Assembly: GCA_028117185.1 (NCBI GenBank)
Contig: JAOHHD010000010.1
Location: forward strand, 1 to 46,902
From: Luminiphilus sp.
GTDB lineage: Bacteria; Pseudomonadota; Gammaproteobacteria; Pseudomonadales; Halieaceae
Direction: 5' to 3'
DNA length: 46,902 bases
Part shown: positions 33,638-42,760 of the stretch, piece by piece
Numbering within the stretch: position 1 is the stretch's first letter
How the letters are laid out: each line of letters begins with the position of its first letter
The notes under the pieces: generated by a model
What the model saw: the letters and a program-made list of their open reading frames with translations, nothing else
What the model was told of the DNA's origin: nothing
Databases searched by the model: none
Position numbers and translations under genes: made by a program

Positions 33638-34383
33638 CAGGACACATCCAATCGTTGCCGTAACCAATTCGCATTGCGATGATGCCAGAGCAACTCTGCC
33701 CGCATATTCAGCAGCATCGACACCGCAAAGAGCAAATAAAATGCAGCGATCATGACCAATAAGGGATACAACATACTGGCATCAATAGCCGACTCGCCCG
33801 TGAACTTGAGCGATGCAGGTTGATGCAGCGAGTACCACCAATCCACTGACTTATAGATGATGGGAATATTGACGGTGCCGACCAAAGTCAGTACCGCACA
33901 AGCCTTTGCCGCAGCAGCCTTGTTCTCATAGGCTTCAAACAATGCGACCACGCCGAGATAAAGGAAGAATAGGATCAGCATAGACGTAATCCGCGCATCC
34001 CATACCCACCAGGCGCCCCATGTCGGCTTGCCCCAAATCGCGCCGGTCACCAATGCGACACCGGTCAGTACAGCGCCCACGGGGGCAGCCGCCCGCATAG
34101 CCACATCGGCCATTTTAATCCGCCAAATCAAACTGATCGCGCCAGCGATGGCCATCACGTAATAGCCCGCCAGTGCCACAACAGCTGCAGGCACGTGGAT
34201 ATAAATAATGCGATAGGAATTACCCTGACGAAAGTCTGGGGGGGCGACCAGCAATCCCCAACAAGCCCCCAAGACGAGCAACACCAGCGTCACTGGCAAT
34301 AGCCAGCGCACCATAGTGCCACTGAATCCAAAAAACCAAGGGGGAGACCCCAACTTGTGAATAAACGACCACATGCTTGGCAT
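33637..34383 (-). CDS. ccmC: heme ABC transporter permease CcmC
   Basis: Six-helix membrane protein that loads heme onto CcmE. The 248 residues contain the WWD motif WGAWWVWDARITS (about 122-134) and the flanking heme-ligand histidines in YIHVPAA (H63) and YSLHQPASLK. The start may be ATG 34383 or, three codons later, ATG 34374 (MWSFIHKLGSPP), which aligns better with E. coli CcmC; I cannot decide between them. It is 66 bp after the end of ccmB. Confidence 0.95.
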   Translation of the reverse strand: MPSMWSFIHKLGSPPWFFGFSGTMVRWLLPVTLVLLVLGACWGLLVAPPDFRQGNSYRIIYIHVPAAVVALAGYYVMAIAGAISLIWRIKMADVAMRAAAPVGAVLTGVALVTGAIWGKPTWGAWWVWDARITSMLILFFLYLGVVALFEAYENKAAAAKACAVLTLVGTVNIPIIYKSVDWWYSLHQPASLKFTGESAIDASMLYPLLVMIAAFYLLFAVSMLLNMRAELLWHHRNANWLRQRLDVS

Positions 34384-34449
34384 TATAGCGCCTAAACCCT
34401 CGCCTTGAGGCCTAATTCATATTCTGACGCCGTTCGCCTGCAGCGACAC

Positions 34450-35152
34450 TCAACTATCAAGTGAAATACGCAACGCAGCGCCAACAGCCAGTGGCGCCAG
34501 CGCCAGCATGCCCGCCGCCAACGCACCCATGAGCGCCAGCCAAGTTGACGGATCTCTGCCCATTACCGCTTCGGTAACGGCGGCTGTACCAAAGATAAGC
34601 ACCGGCACATTGAGCGGAATAATTAATAGTGAGAGAAGCAACCCCCCCCCTGCGAATACTGACGGTCAGCGCGCTTCCCACTGCACCAATCAGCGTTAGA
34701 CACAGCGAACCCAGTAATAAACTCACCATGAGCACGCCCAGACCTTGAGACGGCAAACCCAACATCATGGCAAACAGAGGCGAAACCAATGCCAATAAGC
34801 ATCCCGTGGCGAGCCAATGTGCCGCTACCTCACCTAGCGCGAGCACCGACAGCGGGTGGGGCGCCAGCGCCATCTGCTCAAGACTGCCGTCTTCGAAGTC
34901 GGATGCAAACATCCTCGCACTCACCATGAGGCTCGCCAGTAGCGCCACAACCCACAAAATCCCCGGCGCCATCGACGCCAGTTGCATCGGATCTGGGCCC
35001 AAGCCAAGCGGAAATAGCGTCACCACCATAAAGAAAAAAAGCAGTGGATTGGCCACATCCGCAAGACTCGCCATCAATGCCTTGCCATGTCGACGGAATT
35101 GGCGGCCGAAGGCCGTTGGTAAAGAGAGACTAGGGCGATCAGCAGACAGCAT
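34450..35152 (-). CDS. ccmB: heme exporter protein CcmB, interrupted by a +1 shift in a poly-G run
   Basis: Permease of the CcmA/CcmB ABC complex, with six membrane helices. The first frame from ATG 35152 reads normal CcmB: ANPLLFFFMVVTLFPLGLGP, PGILWVVALLASL, DGSLEQMALAPHP and ALTVSIRRGG. At a run of nine G on the minus strand (34650-34642) the frame is lost. The expected continuation (LLLSLLIIPLNVPVLIFGTA ... GAALRISLD) is intact in the next frame and stops at 34450. Eight G would restore a 233-residue protein that aligns without gap to E. coli CcmB. The shifted frame happens to stay open and stops at 34457. Sequencing error, slippage-tolerant expression or phase variation are all possible. 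The start overlaps ccmA by 14 bp. Confidence 0.85.
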
Positions 35153-35735
35153 AATGCGCCAAGTCCAAATCTTGCTGAAGCTCGCTGAAACGGCTGGGTT
35201 GGTGGCTTGTAAAAATGACGGCACCCCCAGCACTGATATGACGACGAATACAATCCTCCAGCCAGTCACAGCCTGACCCATCAAGCGCCGTAAACGGCTC
35301 ATCCAACAACCACAGTCGCGCATCAGTCAGCAGTAGCCGGGCCAAAGCGACCCGACGTTGCTGTCCCGCTGATAGCGACCCAACGGGTTGATTTTCAAAC
35401 CCACCCAGCTGAAGGGCTGCCAGCGCCGCTTCGATTTGTGCGGGTGTGGAAGTGATATCGCATGCGGGATGACAGCGCAGATTTTCAAGAGGGCTCAGTG
35501 CACGCTTAATCGCAGGTGCGTGTGCCAAGTAAAGCAACGGCTCGAATCGAGAGATCGACCCCTCAACCCCGAATCGGGCCAACCCCGCTAGCGCTCTTAA
35601 CAAGCTGCTCTTGCCAACACCGTTGGCACCCAACACTTGCCATACTTGCCCCGACTCTACCGACAGATTGACAGCTTGCAGCAAGCGACGTTCGCCTCGC
35701 TCAATGGAAACCTCTGCGGCGGCCAATAGCGTCAT
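35139..35735 (-). CDS. ccmA: heme exporter ATP-binding protein CcmA
   Basis: ABC ATPase that drives release of holo-CcmE from CcmC. Of 198 residues, Walker A is GANGVGKS (36-43), followed by the Q-loop region, the signature [14 protein letters not shown], Walker [13 protein letters not shown] and the H-loop TSHQP. Short length is normal for CcmA. The ATG overlaps the ttcA stop by 4 bp and the 3' end overlaps ccmB by 14 bp, so ttcA and the ccm genes are probably one transcript. Confidence 0.95.
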   Translation of the reverse strand: MTLLAAAEVSIERGERRLLQAVNLSVESGQVWQVLGANGVGKSSLLRALAGLARFGVEGSISRFEPLLYLAHAPAIKRALSPLENLRCHPACDITSTPAQIEAALAALQLGGFENQPVGSLSAGQQRRVALARLLLTDARLWLLDEPFTALDGSGCDWLEDCIRRHISAGGAVIFTSHQPSRFSELQQDLDLAHYAVC

Positions 35736-36709
35736 GACAGATTCACAACCCGGATGTCGGGCAAGCCTAAACTGTCATCGCGCTCTACGCTCAACCCAGA
35801 GAAATCAAACAGCGTCCGATCCAGCAGATGCGAGGGCGCTGCATTACTCAGCGAGCGAAATATCGTCTCAGTTCGGCCGGGGTACTGCTTTTCCCATTGC
35901 TGTAGCATCTGTTTGATTTCCTGACGCTGCAAATTCTCCTGTGTGCCACACAGGTTGCAGGGGATGATAGGGAATGCTTGCGCCGCGGCATAACGAGCCA
36001 GATCCGACTCACGACAATAGGCCAAAGGCCGAATCACCACATTACGCCCATCGTCGCTTCGCAGCTTGACGGGCATTGCTTTTAGTTTTCCACCGAAAAA
36101 CAAATTGAGGAATAATGTCTCAACAATATCATCGCGATGATGGCCGAGCGCGATCTTGGTCGCACCAATCTCCTCTGCGAAACCGTAGAGCGTGCCCCGA
36201 CGCAGACGAGAACAAAGACCACAGGTTGTTTTACCCTCGGGAATCACCGATTTAACGACGCTATAGGTGTCGCGCTCAAGAATATAAAAAGGGATGCCCA
36301 GCGTCTCCAAATACGCAGGCAACACCTCCTCCGGATAATCGGGCTGCTTCTGATCGAGTGTCACTGCAACAATGTCAAAATCTATTGGCGCACTCTCTCG
36401 CAGTGCAATCAGCAGCTCGAGCATGACGTGCGAATCCTTGCCGCCCGAAATACAGACCATTACTCGGTCGCCCTGCTCGATCAAGGTATAGTCCGCAATA
36501 GCCTTTCCCATCTGTCGACGTAATCGCTTTCGAAGCTTATTGAACTCCAGCTGGCTTTTTCGAGGATCTTTGTGCGCTAGGTCGCTGATAATGACTGTCC
36601 CCGTTGGGCCGATGGCGGTTTTCGCATTCGCAGCGAAACCGTTCGGGCTTTTGTTGTTGGTCGAGTGGGGATGATAGGAGACAGCGCTCTGAGACGCAAA
36701 ATACTTCAT
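35732..36709 (-). CDS. ttcA: tRNA 2-thiocytidine(32) synthetase TtcA
   Basis: Adenylates and thiolates cytidine 32 in certain tRNAs, using an iron-sulfur cluster. The sequence has the PP-loop SGGKDS (88-93 from ATG 36709), the CXXC in [12 protein letters not shown] (C163, C166), [22 protein letters not shown] and the third cluster cysteine in IPCNLCG. The start is uncertain. E. coli TtcA begins about 35 residues later, and no ATG or GTG lies nearer the conserved core, so 36709 is a working choice; an in-frame ATG at 36763 also exists. It heads the ccm operon by ATGA overlap, an unusual partner. It is divergent from mdh. Confidence 0.9.
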   Translation of the reverse strand: MKYFASQSAVSYHPHSTNNKSPNGFAANAKTAIGPTGTVIISDLAHKDPRKSQLEFNKLRKRLRRQMGKAIADYTLIEQGDRVMVCISGGKDSHVMLELLIALRESAPIDFDIVAVTLDQKQPDYPEEVLPAYLETLGIPFYILERDTYSVVKSVIPEGKTTCGLCSRLRRGTLYGFAEEIGATKIALGHHRDDIVETLFLNLFFGGKLKAMPVKLRSDDGRNVVIRPLAYCRESDLARYAAAQAFPIIPCNLCGTQENLQRQEIKQMLQQWEKQYPGRTETIFRSLSNAAPSHLLDRTLFDFSGLSVERDDSLGLPDIRVVNLS

Positions 36710-36845
36710 CACATGCTCGACAATGACCAGCACCGATCGGCTCAGACTGCTACCCCATTGCACCCACTACCTGCTCACTTTCTGACGCCTCGGTGCGATT
36801 TACCCCCATGAAAAGCGGTAACGCCTCGCAAGCGCCGGCGCCGAT

Positions 36846-36869
36846 GAGCGCTCGATTGAGCGCTCGATT
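36846..36869. repeat. 12-bp tandem repeat upstream of mdh
   Basis: GAGCGCTCGATT occurs twice head-to-tail (36846-36857, 36858-36869) and a third GAG follows. Each unit holds the palindrome GAGCGCTC. It lies in the divergent ttcA-mdh region, about 100 bp before the mdh start. Paired palindromes one helical turn apart could be a regulator site, or simple slippage. Confidence 0.7.
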
Positions 36870-36880
36870 GAGAAAGAAGC

Positions 36881-36909
36881 TTGAGTTTTAGACGATCAGA
36901 AAGGAAAAT
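36881..36909 (+). promoter_or_regulatory. weak candidate promoter for mdh
   Basis: TTGAGT (36881-36886), a 17-bp spacer and GAAAAT (36904-36909), each matching four of six sigma-70 consensus bases. It sits just after the 12-bp tandem repeat and 57 bp before the mdh ATG. Other than this and the repeat, the 256-bp ttcA-mdh region shows nothing clear. Confidence 0.3.
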
Positions 36910-36965
36910 CCGTGTCCGGTAACCATCGCTGGTTTTAAATCTCCCGCATACCAAGGAGCAACACT

Positions 36966-37946
36966 ATGAAAGCACCCGTTCGCGTGACTGTCACTGGAGC
37001 CGCAGGCCAAATTGGATACGCCCTGCTGTTTCGCATCGCGTCGGGTTCCATGCTGGGAGAAGAGCAACCTGTGATTCTGCAGCTACTGGATATCACGCCG
37101 GCGATGACCGCTCTCAATGGCGTCAAGATGGAACTAGATGACTGTGCTTTTCCCCTACTCGCGGGCGTGATTTGCACCGATGATCCAGCGGTTGCCTTTC
37201 AAGATAGCGACTATGCCTTACTCGTGGGTGCGCGCCCCCGTGGGCCGGGAATGGAAAGAAAAGATCTACTTGAAGCCAACGCCGCTATCTTTGGCGTACA
37301 AGGCAAAGCCATTGATCAAGTCGCGAACAGAGGCATCAAAGTCCTCGTAGTGGGCAACCCAGCCAACACCAATGCCTTAATTACGCAGCGCAATGCGCCC
37401 AACATTGATCCCAGACAATTTACTGCCATGACTCGACTGGATCATAACCGCGCAAAAACGCAGCTTGCCCAGAAGACGGGGCAAACCGTCAACGACATTC
37501 AGCAAATGACCATCTGGGGAAATCACTCTGCAACCCAATACCCAGATCTGCATCACGTTTTAGTGAGTGGTGAGTCGGCCATCGCGCAGATCGATATGGA
37601 TTGGTATGACGACGACTTTATACCCACGGTGCAGCAACGCGGCGCCGCTATTATCGAAGCCAGAGGCGCATCATCGGCCGCTTCGGCAGCCAATGCTGCC
37701 ATTGATCATATGCGCAGCTGGGCGCTCGGCACGCCAAAGGATGACTGGGTCTCTATGGGTGTCGTCTCGGATGGCGCCTATGGCATTGAGCCCGGGCTCA
37801 TCTACTCTTTTCCATGTCGCTGTGAAAACGGTAACTGGGAAATTGTTCAAGGTCTGGCAGTGTCTGATTTCAGTCGCAAAAAAATGGATGCCACGGCTCA
37901 AGAATTAGCAGAAGAGCGCGACGCGGTCGCACATCTATTGAGTTAA
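36966..37946 (+). CDS. mdh: malate dehydrogenase
   Basis: NAD-dependent oxidation of malate to oxaloacetate, closing the TCA cycle. The 326 residues are of the cytosolic-like (MDH type 2) group: Rossmann [18 protein letters not shown], substrate arginines in [33 protein letters not shown] (catalytic Asp and Arg) and [12 protein letters not shown] (catalytic His). A strong AAGGAG precedes the ATG. It is alone between ttcA (divergent) and ybbP (convergent), away from the sdh-suc block. The following 132 bp to the ybbP stop show no convincing terminator. Confidence 0.96.
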   Translation: MKAPVRVTVTGAAGQIGYALLFRIASGSMLGEEQPVILQLLDITPAMTALNGVKMELDDCAFPLLAGVICTDDPAVAFQDSDYALLVGARPRGPGMERKDLLEANAAIFGVQGKAIDQVANRGIKVLVVGNPANTNALITQRNAPNIDPRQFTAMTRLDHNRAKTQLAQKTGQTVNDIQQMTIWGNHSATQYPDLHHVLVSGESAIAQIDMDWYDDDFIPTVQQRGAAIIEARGASSAASAANAAIDHMRSWALGTPKDDWVSMGVVSDGAYGIEPGLIYSFPCRCENGNWEIVQGLAVSDFSRKKMDATAQELAEERDAVAHLLS

Positions 37947-38078
37947 TCTTTTTCTGTAACCGGGAATTCAACGTGCGCTGACCATTAGCGTTTCTCAGTC
38001 GCATCGCATCGCTGTGCGCCAACCATTTCATTGTGCTTAGCAGCTTCATTGCCGAGTCGGTCAGTTACGTCGATAACC

Positions 38079-40562
38079 TCACACCTCGCGTAACAAAGTA
38101 ACCGGAGGCGTATTGACAACTCTCCGACACGACCAAACCCCGAGGCTACCGACTGTCAGCGCACCCAACAGGGGTCCCAACCACCACATGAGCAAAGTGG
38201 GGGTCCACGTCATATCAAAGACCGCGGTCTGAAGCCCCCACGCCGCTGCCTCGGCGCCAGCAGTCCCCAAGGCTCCCGCCAATGCGCCGAGCACCAAAAA
38301 TTCAATCCAGAGCGTACCGAGCACCACTTGCCGACGAGCGCCCAGTGCCCGCAGCAACGCACTCTCTTTCAACCGACCATCCAAACTCGACTGCACCCCC
38401 GCTACCAACACCAGCGCCCCCGCGAGTAAGATTACCCCCAGCACCAGCTCAAGCGCCCTAGCGACCTGACTGACAACCGATCTCATCTCTTCAATCACCA
38501 CATCAAGCTCAATCACCGTAACGGTGGGAAATGCCACAACCAGTTTATTCAGCAACGACTTTTGATCCGCGGCTAACAGAAAGCTGGTCATGTACATCCC
38601 TGGATAAGCCTCCAGCACCGCACGAGGGAAGACCATAAAGAAATTGGGGCGCATAGACTGCCAATCCACCTCGCGAATATTCTTGACCGTGGCGCGCACA
38701 ATCTCTGCGCCAATGCGCAATGACACCTGATCGCCCACCTGCGCGCCTATTTCCGCCGCAAAATCCTCTTCGATAGACACCCATGCCTCCCCCGTATCGG
38801 GGTCCCACCAGTCTCCCTCTAAAAGCCCATTGCCAGCAGGCACTGTGTCCGACCAGGTAAAGTTCGCACCGCGCTGTCTCGGCGAATCGCTGGTCTCGGT
38901 CTCATCCCACTCGGGTAGCTCGCTGTCATTGACCGCAATCACTCGACCGCGAGTCATCGGATATAGCGCCTCCGAGCGAATCCCATTTTCGTCGAAAAAC
39001 GCGGTAAGCTGTGGTCGCTCAGCGGGGGCCAAATTCAGCATGAAATGATTGGGCACCCCTGGTGGGAGTTGATCTTGCCACTGGCTAATCAGAGAAGAAC
39101 GCACCACTGACAACAGCAACATCAACATAATGGTGATCGCAAAAATCACCATCTGTAGCGCGTTAGCGCGGCCCCGTCGCTGCAATCCAGCGAGCGCAAT
39201 ACGCCAGATGCTGCCCGCGAATCCACCTATTTTTCGCCCACCAGATAATAATAATCGCGCCACCAAAAATCCGAGCGCTATCACCATTATCAGACCTGCC
39301 ACGACCGCTGCTGTGACCGCCACGCTGCCGCTATACCACCACATGAGACCGACAATAGCCGCGCCTCCTAGCAGGAAATCACTCGTTTTTTGTGCGTCGT
39401 CGACCTGCATATCAGCACGCAGTACCAGTAATGGCGGTGCGTGACCTAGCCGGCTCAGTGGCGGCCAAGCAAAACACGCTAAACAGACGGCCGACGTGGC
39501 AATACCCATTAAAAAGGGCTGAACGCCCGCCACACCGGGCGTGAACGGTAGCAGGGAGCCCAGCGCTAAAATGAACGCTTCCTGCATCAACCAGCCCAAG
39601 GCACAACCCACCACCGTGGTCACAGCGCCCAAACAGAACAAACTGGCACCGTATAGTTGACTGATCTCCTGGGACTGTGTACCCAGGCTCTTTAAAATTG
39701 CCACATATTGCGTATGGCGCACGCCAAAACGACGGCTCGCCAATGTGATAGCGGCCGCTGCCAGCACAACAGCAAGACTGCCTGCCAACAACAGGAACCC
39801 CTGCGCTCGATCTAATGTATCGCCTATTCGGGGCTGCGTTCCCTCGACCGATTGCAGACGCTGCCCCTCCTCAAGCTGCGGTGTGATCCAATCTTCATAG
39901 GCTTTTGTGGCACTCGCAGGCCCACTGATCATCAGCCGATACTCCACTCGACTGCCGGGCTGGATAACGCCAGTGGCCGGAATGTCGGCGGTATTCATGA
40001 GCAACCGAGGCCCAAAACCAAACACCGCTGCGGTGGCGTCGGGCTCGCTTCGAACCGACCCCGAGACCCGCAGCAGCGTTTCGCCGACCGTGACCTGATC
40101 ACCTTGCTCGACGGCTAACAACGCAAATAATCGCGGCGCCAGCCACACTTCACCGGGCAATGGAATCGCGCCTTCGGCACGCATAAGTCCATAGGGCTCA
40201 TCTGACCACTGCAATGCCCCTCTTAGGGGGTAGCCATCTGAAACCGCTTTAATTGATACCATTGCCATATGGTCGATATCGGCAACAGCCATTGAGGGGA
40301 ATCCCAGCGCGTCGGTCGTCTGCAACCCTAATGCAACGGCTTCCTCAGCAAACTCCCCCGGCAACGCCGATCGACTCACAATCACGAGGTCTGCCGCCAA
40401 GAATCGTGCACTTTCTGACATCAATGCCGATTGAAGGCGAGTCACAAAGCTACTGATACCCACAATCACTGAGACGGCCAGTATCAGGGCAAAGATCAAT
40501 ATGCCCAGCTCTCCACCGCGCCAATCACGGGCTAGTAATCGCCAAATCAAGGACAGTTTCAT
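38079..40562 (-). CDS. ybbP: ABC transporter permease, YbbP family
   Basis: Large FtsX-like permease, 827 residues from ATG 40562. One transmembrane helix near the N-terminus (about 20-38) is followed by a periplasmic MacB-like domain, a first FtsX four-helix set (about 250-460), a second periplasmic domain (about 500-690) and the C-terminal FtsX helices (about 700-815, ending NTPPVTLLREV). This matches E. coli YbbP. With YbbA and the esterase TesA it is thought to form an export or extraction complex for hydrophobic compounds; the cargo is not shown here. The start overlaps the ybbA stop (ATGA). A 16-residue longer frame is rejected on that ground. Confidence 0.9.
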   Translation of the reverse strand: MKLSLIWRLLARDWRGGELGILIFALILAVSVIVGISSFVTRLQSALMSESARFLAADLVIVSRSALPGEFAEEAVALGLQTTDALGFPSMAVADIDHMAMVSIKAVSDGYPLRGALQWSDEPYGLMRAEGAIPLPGEVWLAPRLFALLAVEQGDQVTVGETLLRVSGSVRSEPDATAAVFGFGPRLLMNTADIPATGVIQPGSRVEYRLMISGPASATKAYEDWITPQLEEGQRLQSVEGTQPRIGDTLDRAQGFLLLAGSLAVVLAAAAITLASRRFGVRHTQYVAILKSLGTQSQEISQLYGASLFCLGAVTTVVGCALGWLMQEAFILALGSLLPFTPGVAGVQPFLMGIATSAVCLACFAWPPLSRLGHAPPLLVLRADMQVDDAQKTSDFLLGGAAIVGLMWWYSGSVAVTAAVVAGLIMVIALGFLVARLLLSGGRKIGGFAGSIWRIALAGLQRRGRANALQMVIFAITIMLMLLLSVVRSSLISQWQDQLPPGVPNHFMLNLAPAERPQLTAFFDENGIRSEALYPMTRGRVIAVNDSELPEWDETETSDSPRQRGANFTWSDTVPAGNGLLEGDWWDPDTGEAWVSIEEDFAAEIGAQVGDQVSLRIGAEIVRATVKNIREVDWQSMRPNFFMVFPRAVLEAYPGMYMTSFLLAADQKSLLNKLVVAFPTVTVIELDVVIEEMRSVVSQVARALELVLGVILLAGALVLVAGVQSSLDGRLKESALLRALGARRQVVLGTLWIEFLVLGALAGALGTAGAEAAAWGLQTAVFDMTWTPTLLMWWLGPLLGALTVGSLGVWSCRRVVNTPPVTLLREV

Positions 40563-41224
40563 TGGAGGGGCTGCAATTCGCCCGCTATCATTCCGAAGCG
40601 AAGATCGCATTGCTTAGCCAACTGCTCATCGTGAGTCACCAGCACTAACGTCGTGCGCGCGGTCGCATTCAGCTTGAACAGCAACTCGACCACTCGTTCG
40701 CCTGTGCGCGTGTCCAAATTACCAGTTGGTTCGTCGGCAAAAAGAATTCGGGGCTCTCGGGCAAACGCTCTCGCAATAGCGACTCGCTGCTGCTCCCCTC
40801 CTGACAGGGTTGTAGGGTAGTGATCTAGACGGTTTTCAAGACCGACCTCTGTTAAATATCGGGCGGCCGTCTGAGTCGCTCCAGCCACACCCGCCAGTTC
40901 CAGCGGTAACATCACATTTTCTAGCGCCGTCAATGAAGGCAACAACTGAAAGCTTTGAAAGACAAAACCCACCTTCTCGGCTCGCAAATTCGCCCGCTGA
41001 TCTTCCGTTAAATCAGTCAGCGACTCTCCGTCTATCCATATCTGACCCGCAGTGGCTATATCCATACCCGCGAGGAGCCCGAGCAGGGTAGACTTACCTG
41101 ATCCAGACGCACCCACGATCGCGGCCGACGACCCCGCAGGAATCGCTAGGTCGATGCCACGCAGGATGTCGAGATCACCGTCTGCGGTCGATACTGTTTT
41201 TAGGAGATGACTTACTTTGATCAT
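40559..41224 (-). CDS. ybbA: ABC transporter ATP-binding protein, YbbA family
   Basis: MacB/LolD-like ATPase, 221 residues from ATG 41224. Walker A is GASGSGKS (38-45), with Q-loop FVFQSFQLLPSLTALENV, signature LSGGEQQRVAIARA, Walker B ILFADEPTGNLD and H-loop VTHDE. It pairs with YbbP. Upstream, the same frame stays open to 41443 only because it runs antisense through tesA; those 73 Ser/Pro-rich residues are rejected. The start is 8 bp inside the divergent tesA start, an unusual head-to-head overlap. Confidence 0.94.
   Translation of the reverse strand: MIKVSHLLKTVSTADGDLDILRGIDLAIPAGSSAAIVGASGSGKSTLLGLLAGMDIATAGQIWIDGESLTDLTEDQRANLRAEKVGFVFQSFQLLPSLTALENVMLPLELAGVAGATQTAARYLTEVGLENRLDHYPTTLSGGEQQRVAIARAFAREPRILFADEPTGNLDTRTGERVVELLFKLNATARTTLVLVTHDEQLAKQCDLRFGMIAGELQPLQ
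41202..41206 (+). promoter_or_regulatory. ribosome binding site that fixes the tesA TTG start
   Basis: AGGAG ends 10 bp before the TTG at 41217. An in-frame TGA (41208-41210) lies between them, so no earlier start is possible. The site falls upstream of ybbA on the opposite strand, in the short shared start region. Confidence 0.75.
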
Positions 41225-41864
41225 ACTGCGTGCCCTCGCACATGACTTACGACTCGCGCTCTGCCTTGGATTGATTTCGCTGTTGATCGCGACGACCCAC
41301 GCCAATACCGGCAGTGGGCCGGGCTCTATTCTAGTGCTGGGTGACAGCATCAGCGCCGCGTATGGCATGCCACTTGAGCAGGGCTGGGTCGCACTACTAG
41401 AACAAAAACTCGAGCAAGAAGCCGTACCCCACGCTGTCGTCAATGCCAGTATATCAGGGGATACCTCTGCCGGTGGCTTGAGACGATTGCCGTCGCTACT
41501 AAAACGATATCAGCCTGACATTGTGATTATCGAGCTCGGCGGGAATGACGGCTTGCGGGGATACCCCGTCGGCCAACTGCAAGACAATCTCGCCGCCCTG
41601 ATTCGCCTGTCTGAATCCGCCGGGGCCAAAGTGCTGATATTGCCCATGGAGATACCGCCCAACCTAGGCAAATTCTATGTGGATGCGTTCCGAGCGAGCT
41701 TTCCTCAAGCCATCGAGGGCACTGATGCAATACTAGGCCAGTTTCCCCTAGCGTCCGTCGCAACAAACCCGGCTCTCATGCAAGCAGATGGCATTCACCC
41801 GACGGCCAAGGCGCAGCCCTTGATCGTTTCAACGGTCTGGATTGACCTGAAGGCACTCTTGTAA
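41217..41864 (+). CDS. tesA: multifunctional acyl-CoA thioesterase I / lysophospholipase L1
   Basis: Periplasmic SGNH hydrolase with thioesterase, esterase and lysophospholipase activity in E. coli. The 215 residues start with a signal peptide (about 1-29, cleaved near THA). They show block I GDSISAAYG (S44), block II ASISGDTSAGG, block III LGGNDGLRG (N110) and block V DGIHPTAKAQP (D191, H194). The start is a TTG supported by AGGAG. It diverges from ybbA-ybbP, the same arrangement as E. coli. It overlaps the next gene by one base (TAATG), so is cotranscribed with the channel and ygiQ. Confidence 0.93.
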   Translation: MIILRALAHDLRLALCLGLISLLIATTHANTGSGPGSILVLGDSISAAYGMPLEQGWVALLEQKLEQEAVPHAVVNASISGDTSAGGLRRLPSLLKRYQPDIVIIELGGNDGLRGYPVGQLQDNLAALIRLSESAGAKVLILPMEIPPNLGKFYVDAFRASFPQAIEGTDAILGQFPLASVATNPALMQADGIHPTAKAQPLIVSTVWIDLKALL

Positions 41865-42760
41865 TGCATCATCCGAATCCGCTTTCAGATACGCCAGAAC
41901 CGGGGCAGTCGGCGCTGCGGCACCGCTTGGAAGTGATCATTTTTGGCACCGGCTCATTGGCTGGGCGGCGCTTCGATATCACCTTGATTGCGCTGATTCT
42001 GCTCAGCGTCTCCATCGTTGTACTCGACTCAATTGATGAGCTGCATAGCAGCCTAGGGGCCACTTTTTGGACGCTGGAACTCGTTTTAACAGGCCTCTTC
42101 ACACTGGAATACGCGATCCGTATATGGTGCACCCATAAACGCTCAGCCTATATCCTGAGTTTCTGGGGCGTCATCGACCTTCTCGCCATTGCACCCACTT
42201 ATATCGCCTTCTTTTTCCCCGAAGCGGCACCGCTCGCTGTCATCCGATTACTTCGCGTGATGCGGGTCTTTCGGATCTTTCGACTCATCACCCTCTTTGC
42301 CGAGTTGAACGAAATTTTGGCCGTGCTGCGCGGCACTTCAAAATCTATTTTTGTCTTTCTTGTCATGGTGATGTTGGTAGTGATCGTATTTGGTTGTGTG
42401 ATCTATGTGATCGAGGGACCCGCTCACGGGTTTGTCAGCATACCGGTTAGCGTTTATTGGGCTGTCGTGACAATCACAACCGTGGGTTACGGAGACCTTG
42501 TGCCGCAAACAATGGCAGGCCGCCTCGTAGCGGGTTTAGGCATGCTTGTCGGGTACGCCATTATTGCAGTGCCAACCGCTATTATCACAGGCAAACTTTG
42601 GGAGCGTCTTAATCGACAGCGCAGCGCAAGCCCTACGCTGCCCTGGAACTGCCCACTTTGTGCCAAACAAGGCCATGGTCTTTTGGCTCAATACTGTCAA
42701 CATTGTGGCGCCGAGCTCGACGTACCCTCTGACATTCGCCAACAAGCGGAAAAGCAATGA
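41864..42760 (+). CDS. voltage-gated (Kv-type) potassium channel with C-terminal zinc ribbon
   Basis: Six-transmembrane potassium channel, 298 residues. S1 is at about 38-55 and S2 at 68-88. S4 (128-140) carries five arginines at every third position (R128, R131, R134, R137, R140), a true voltage-sensor pattern. The pore helix and selectivity filter TVGYGD are at 206-211 and S6 at about 220-243. After S6 comes a cytosolic zinc ribbon with four cysteines (C263, C266, C278, C281; CPLC ... CQHC). The channel core is a common bacterial Kv; the ribbon tail is the uncommon part. It sits between tesA and ygiQ with overlapping starts and stops. A role in membrane potential is inferred. Confidence 0.88.
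   Translation: MHHPNPLSDTPEPGQSALRHRLEVIIFGTGSLAGRRFDITLIALILLSVSIVVLDSIDELHSSLGATFWTLELVLTGLFTLEYAIRIWCTHKRSAYILSFWGVIDLLAIAPTYIAFFFPEAAPLAVIRLLRVMRVFRIFRLITLFAELNEILAVLRGTSKSIFVFLVMVMLVVIVFGCVIYVIEGPAHGFVSIPVSVYWAVVTITTVGYGDLVPQTMAGRLVAGLGMLVGYAIIAVPTAIITGKLWERLNRQRSASPTLPWNCPLCAKQGHGLLAQYCQHCGAELDVPSDIRQQAEKQ

Noticed and set aside
37947..38078. mdh-ybbP convergent gap
   Set aside because: Looked for a terminator or small RNA; only a TCTTTTTCT stretch without a stem is visible.
41225..41443. N-terminal extension of ybbA
   Set aside because: The extra 73 residues run antisense through the conserved tesA signal peptide and block I; family start is MIKVSHLL.
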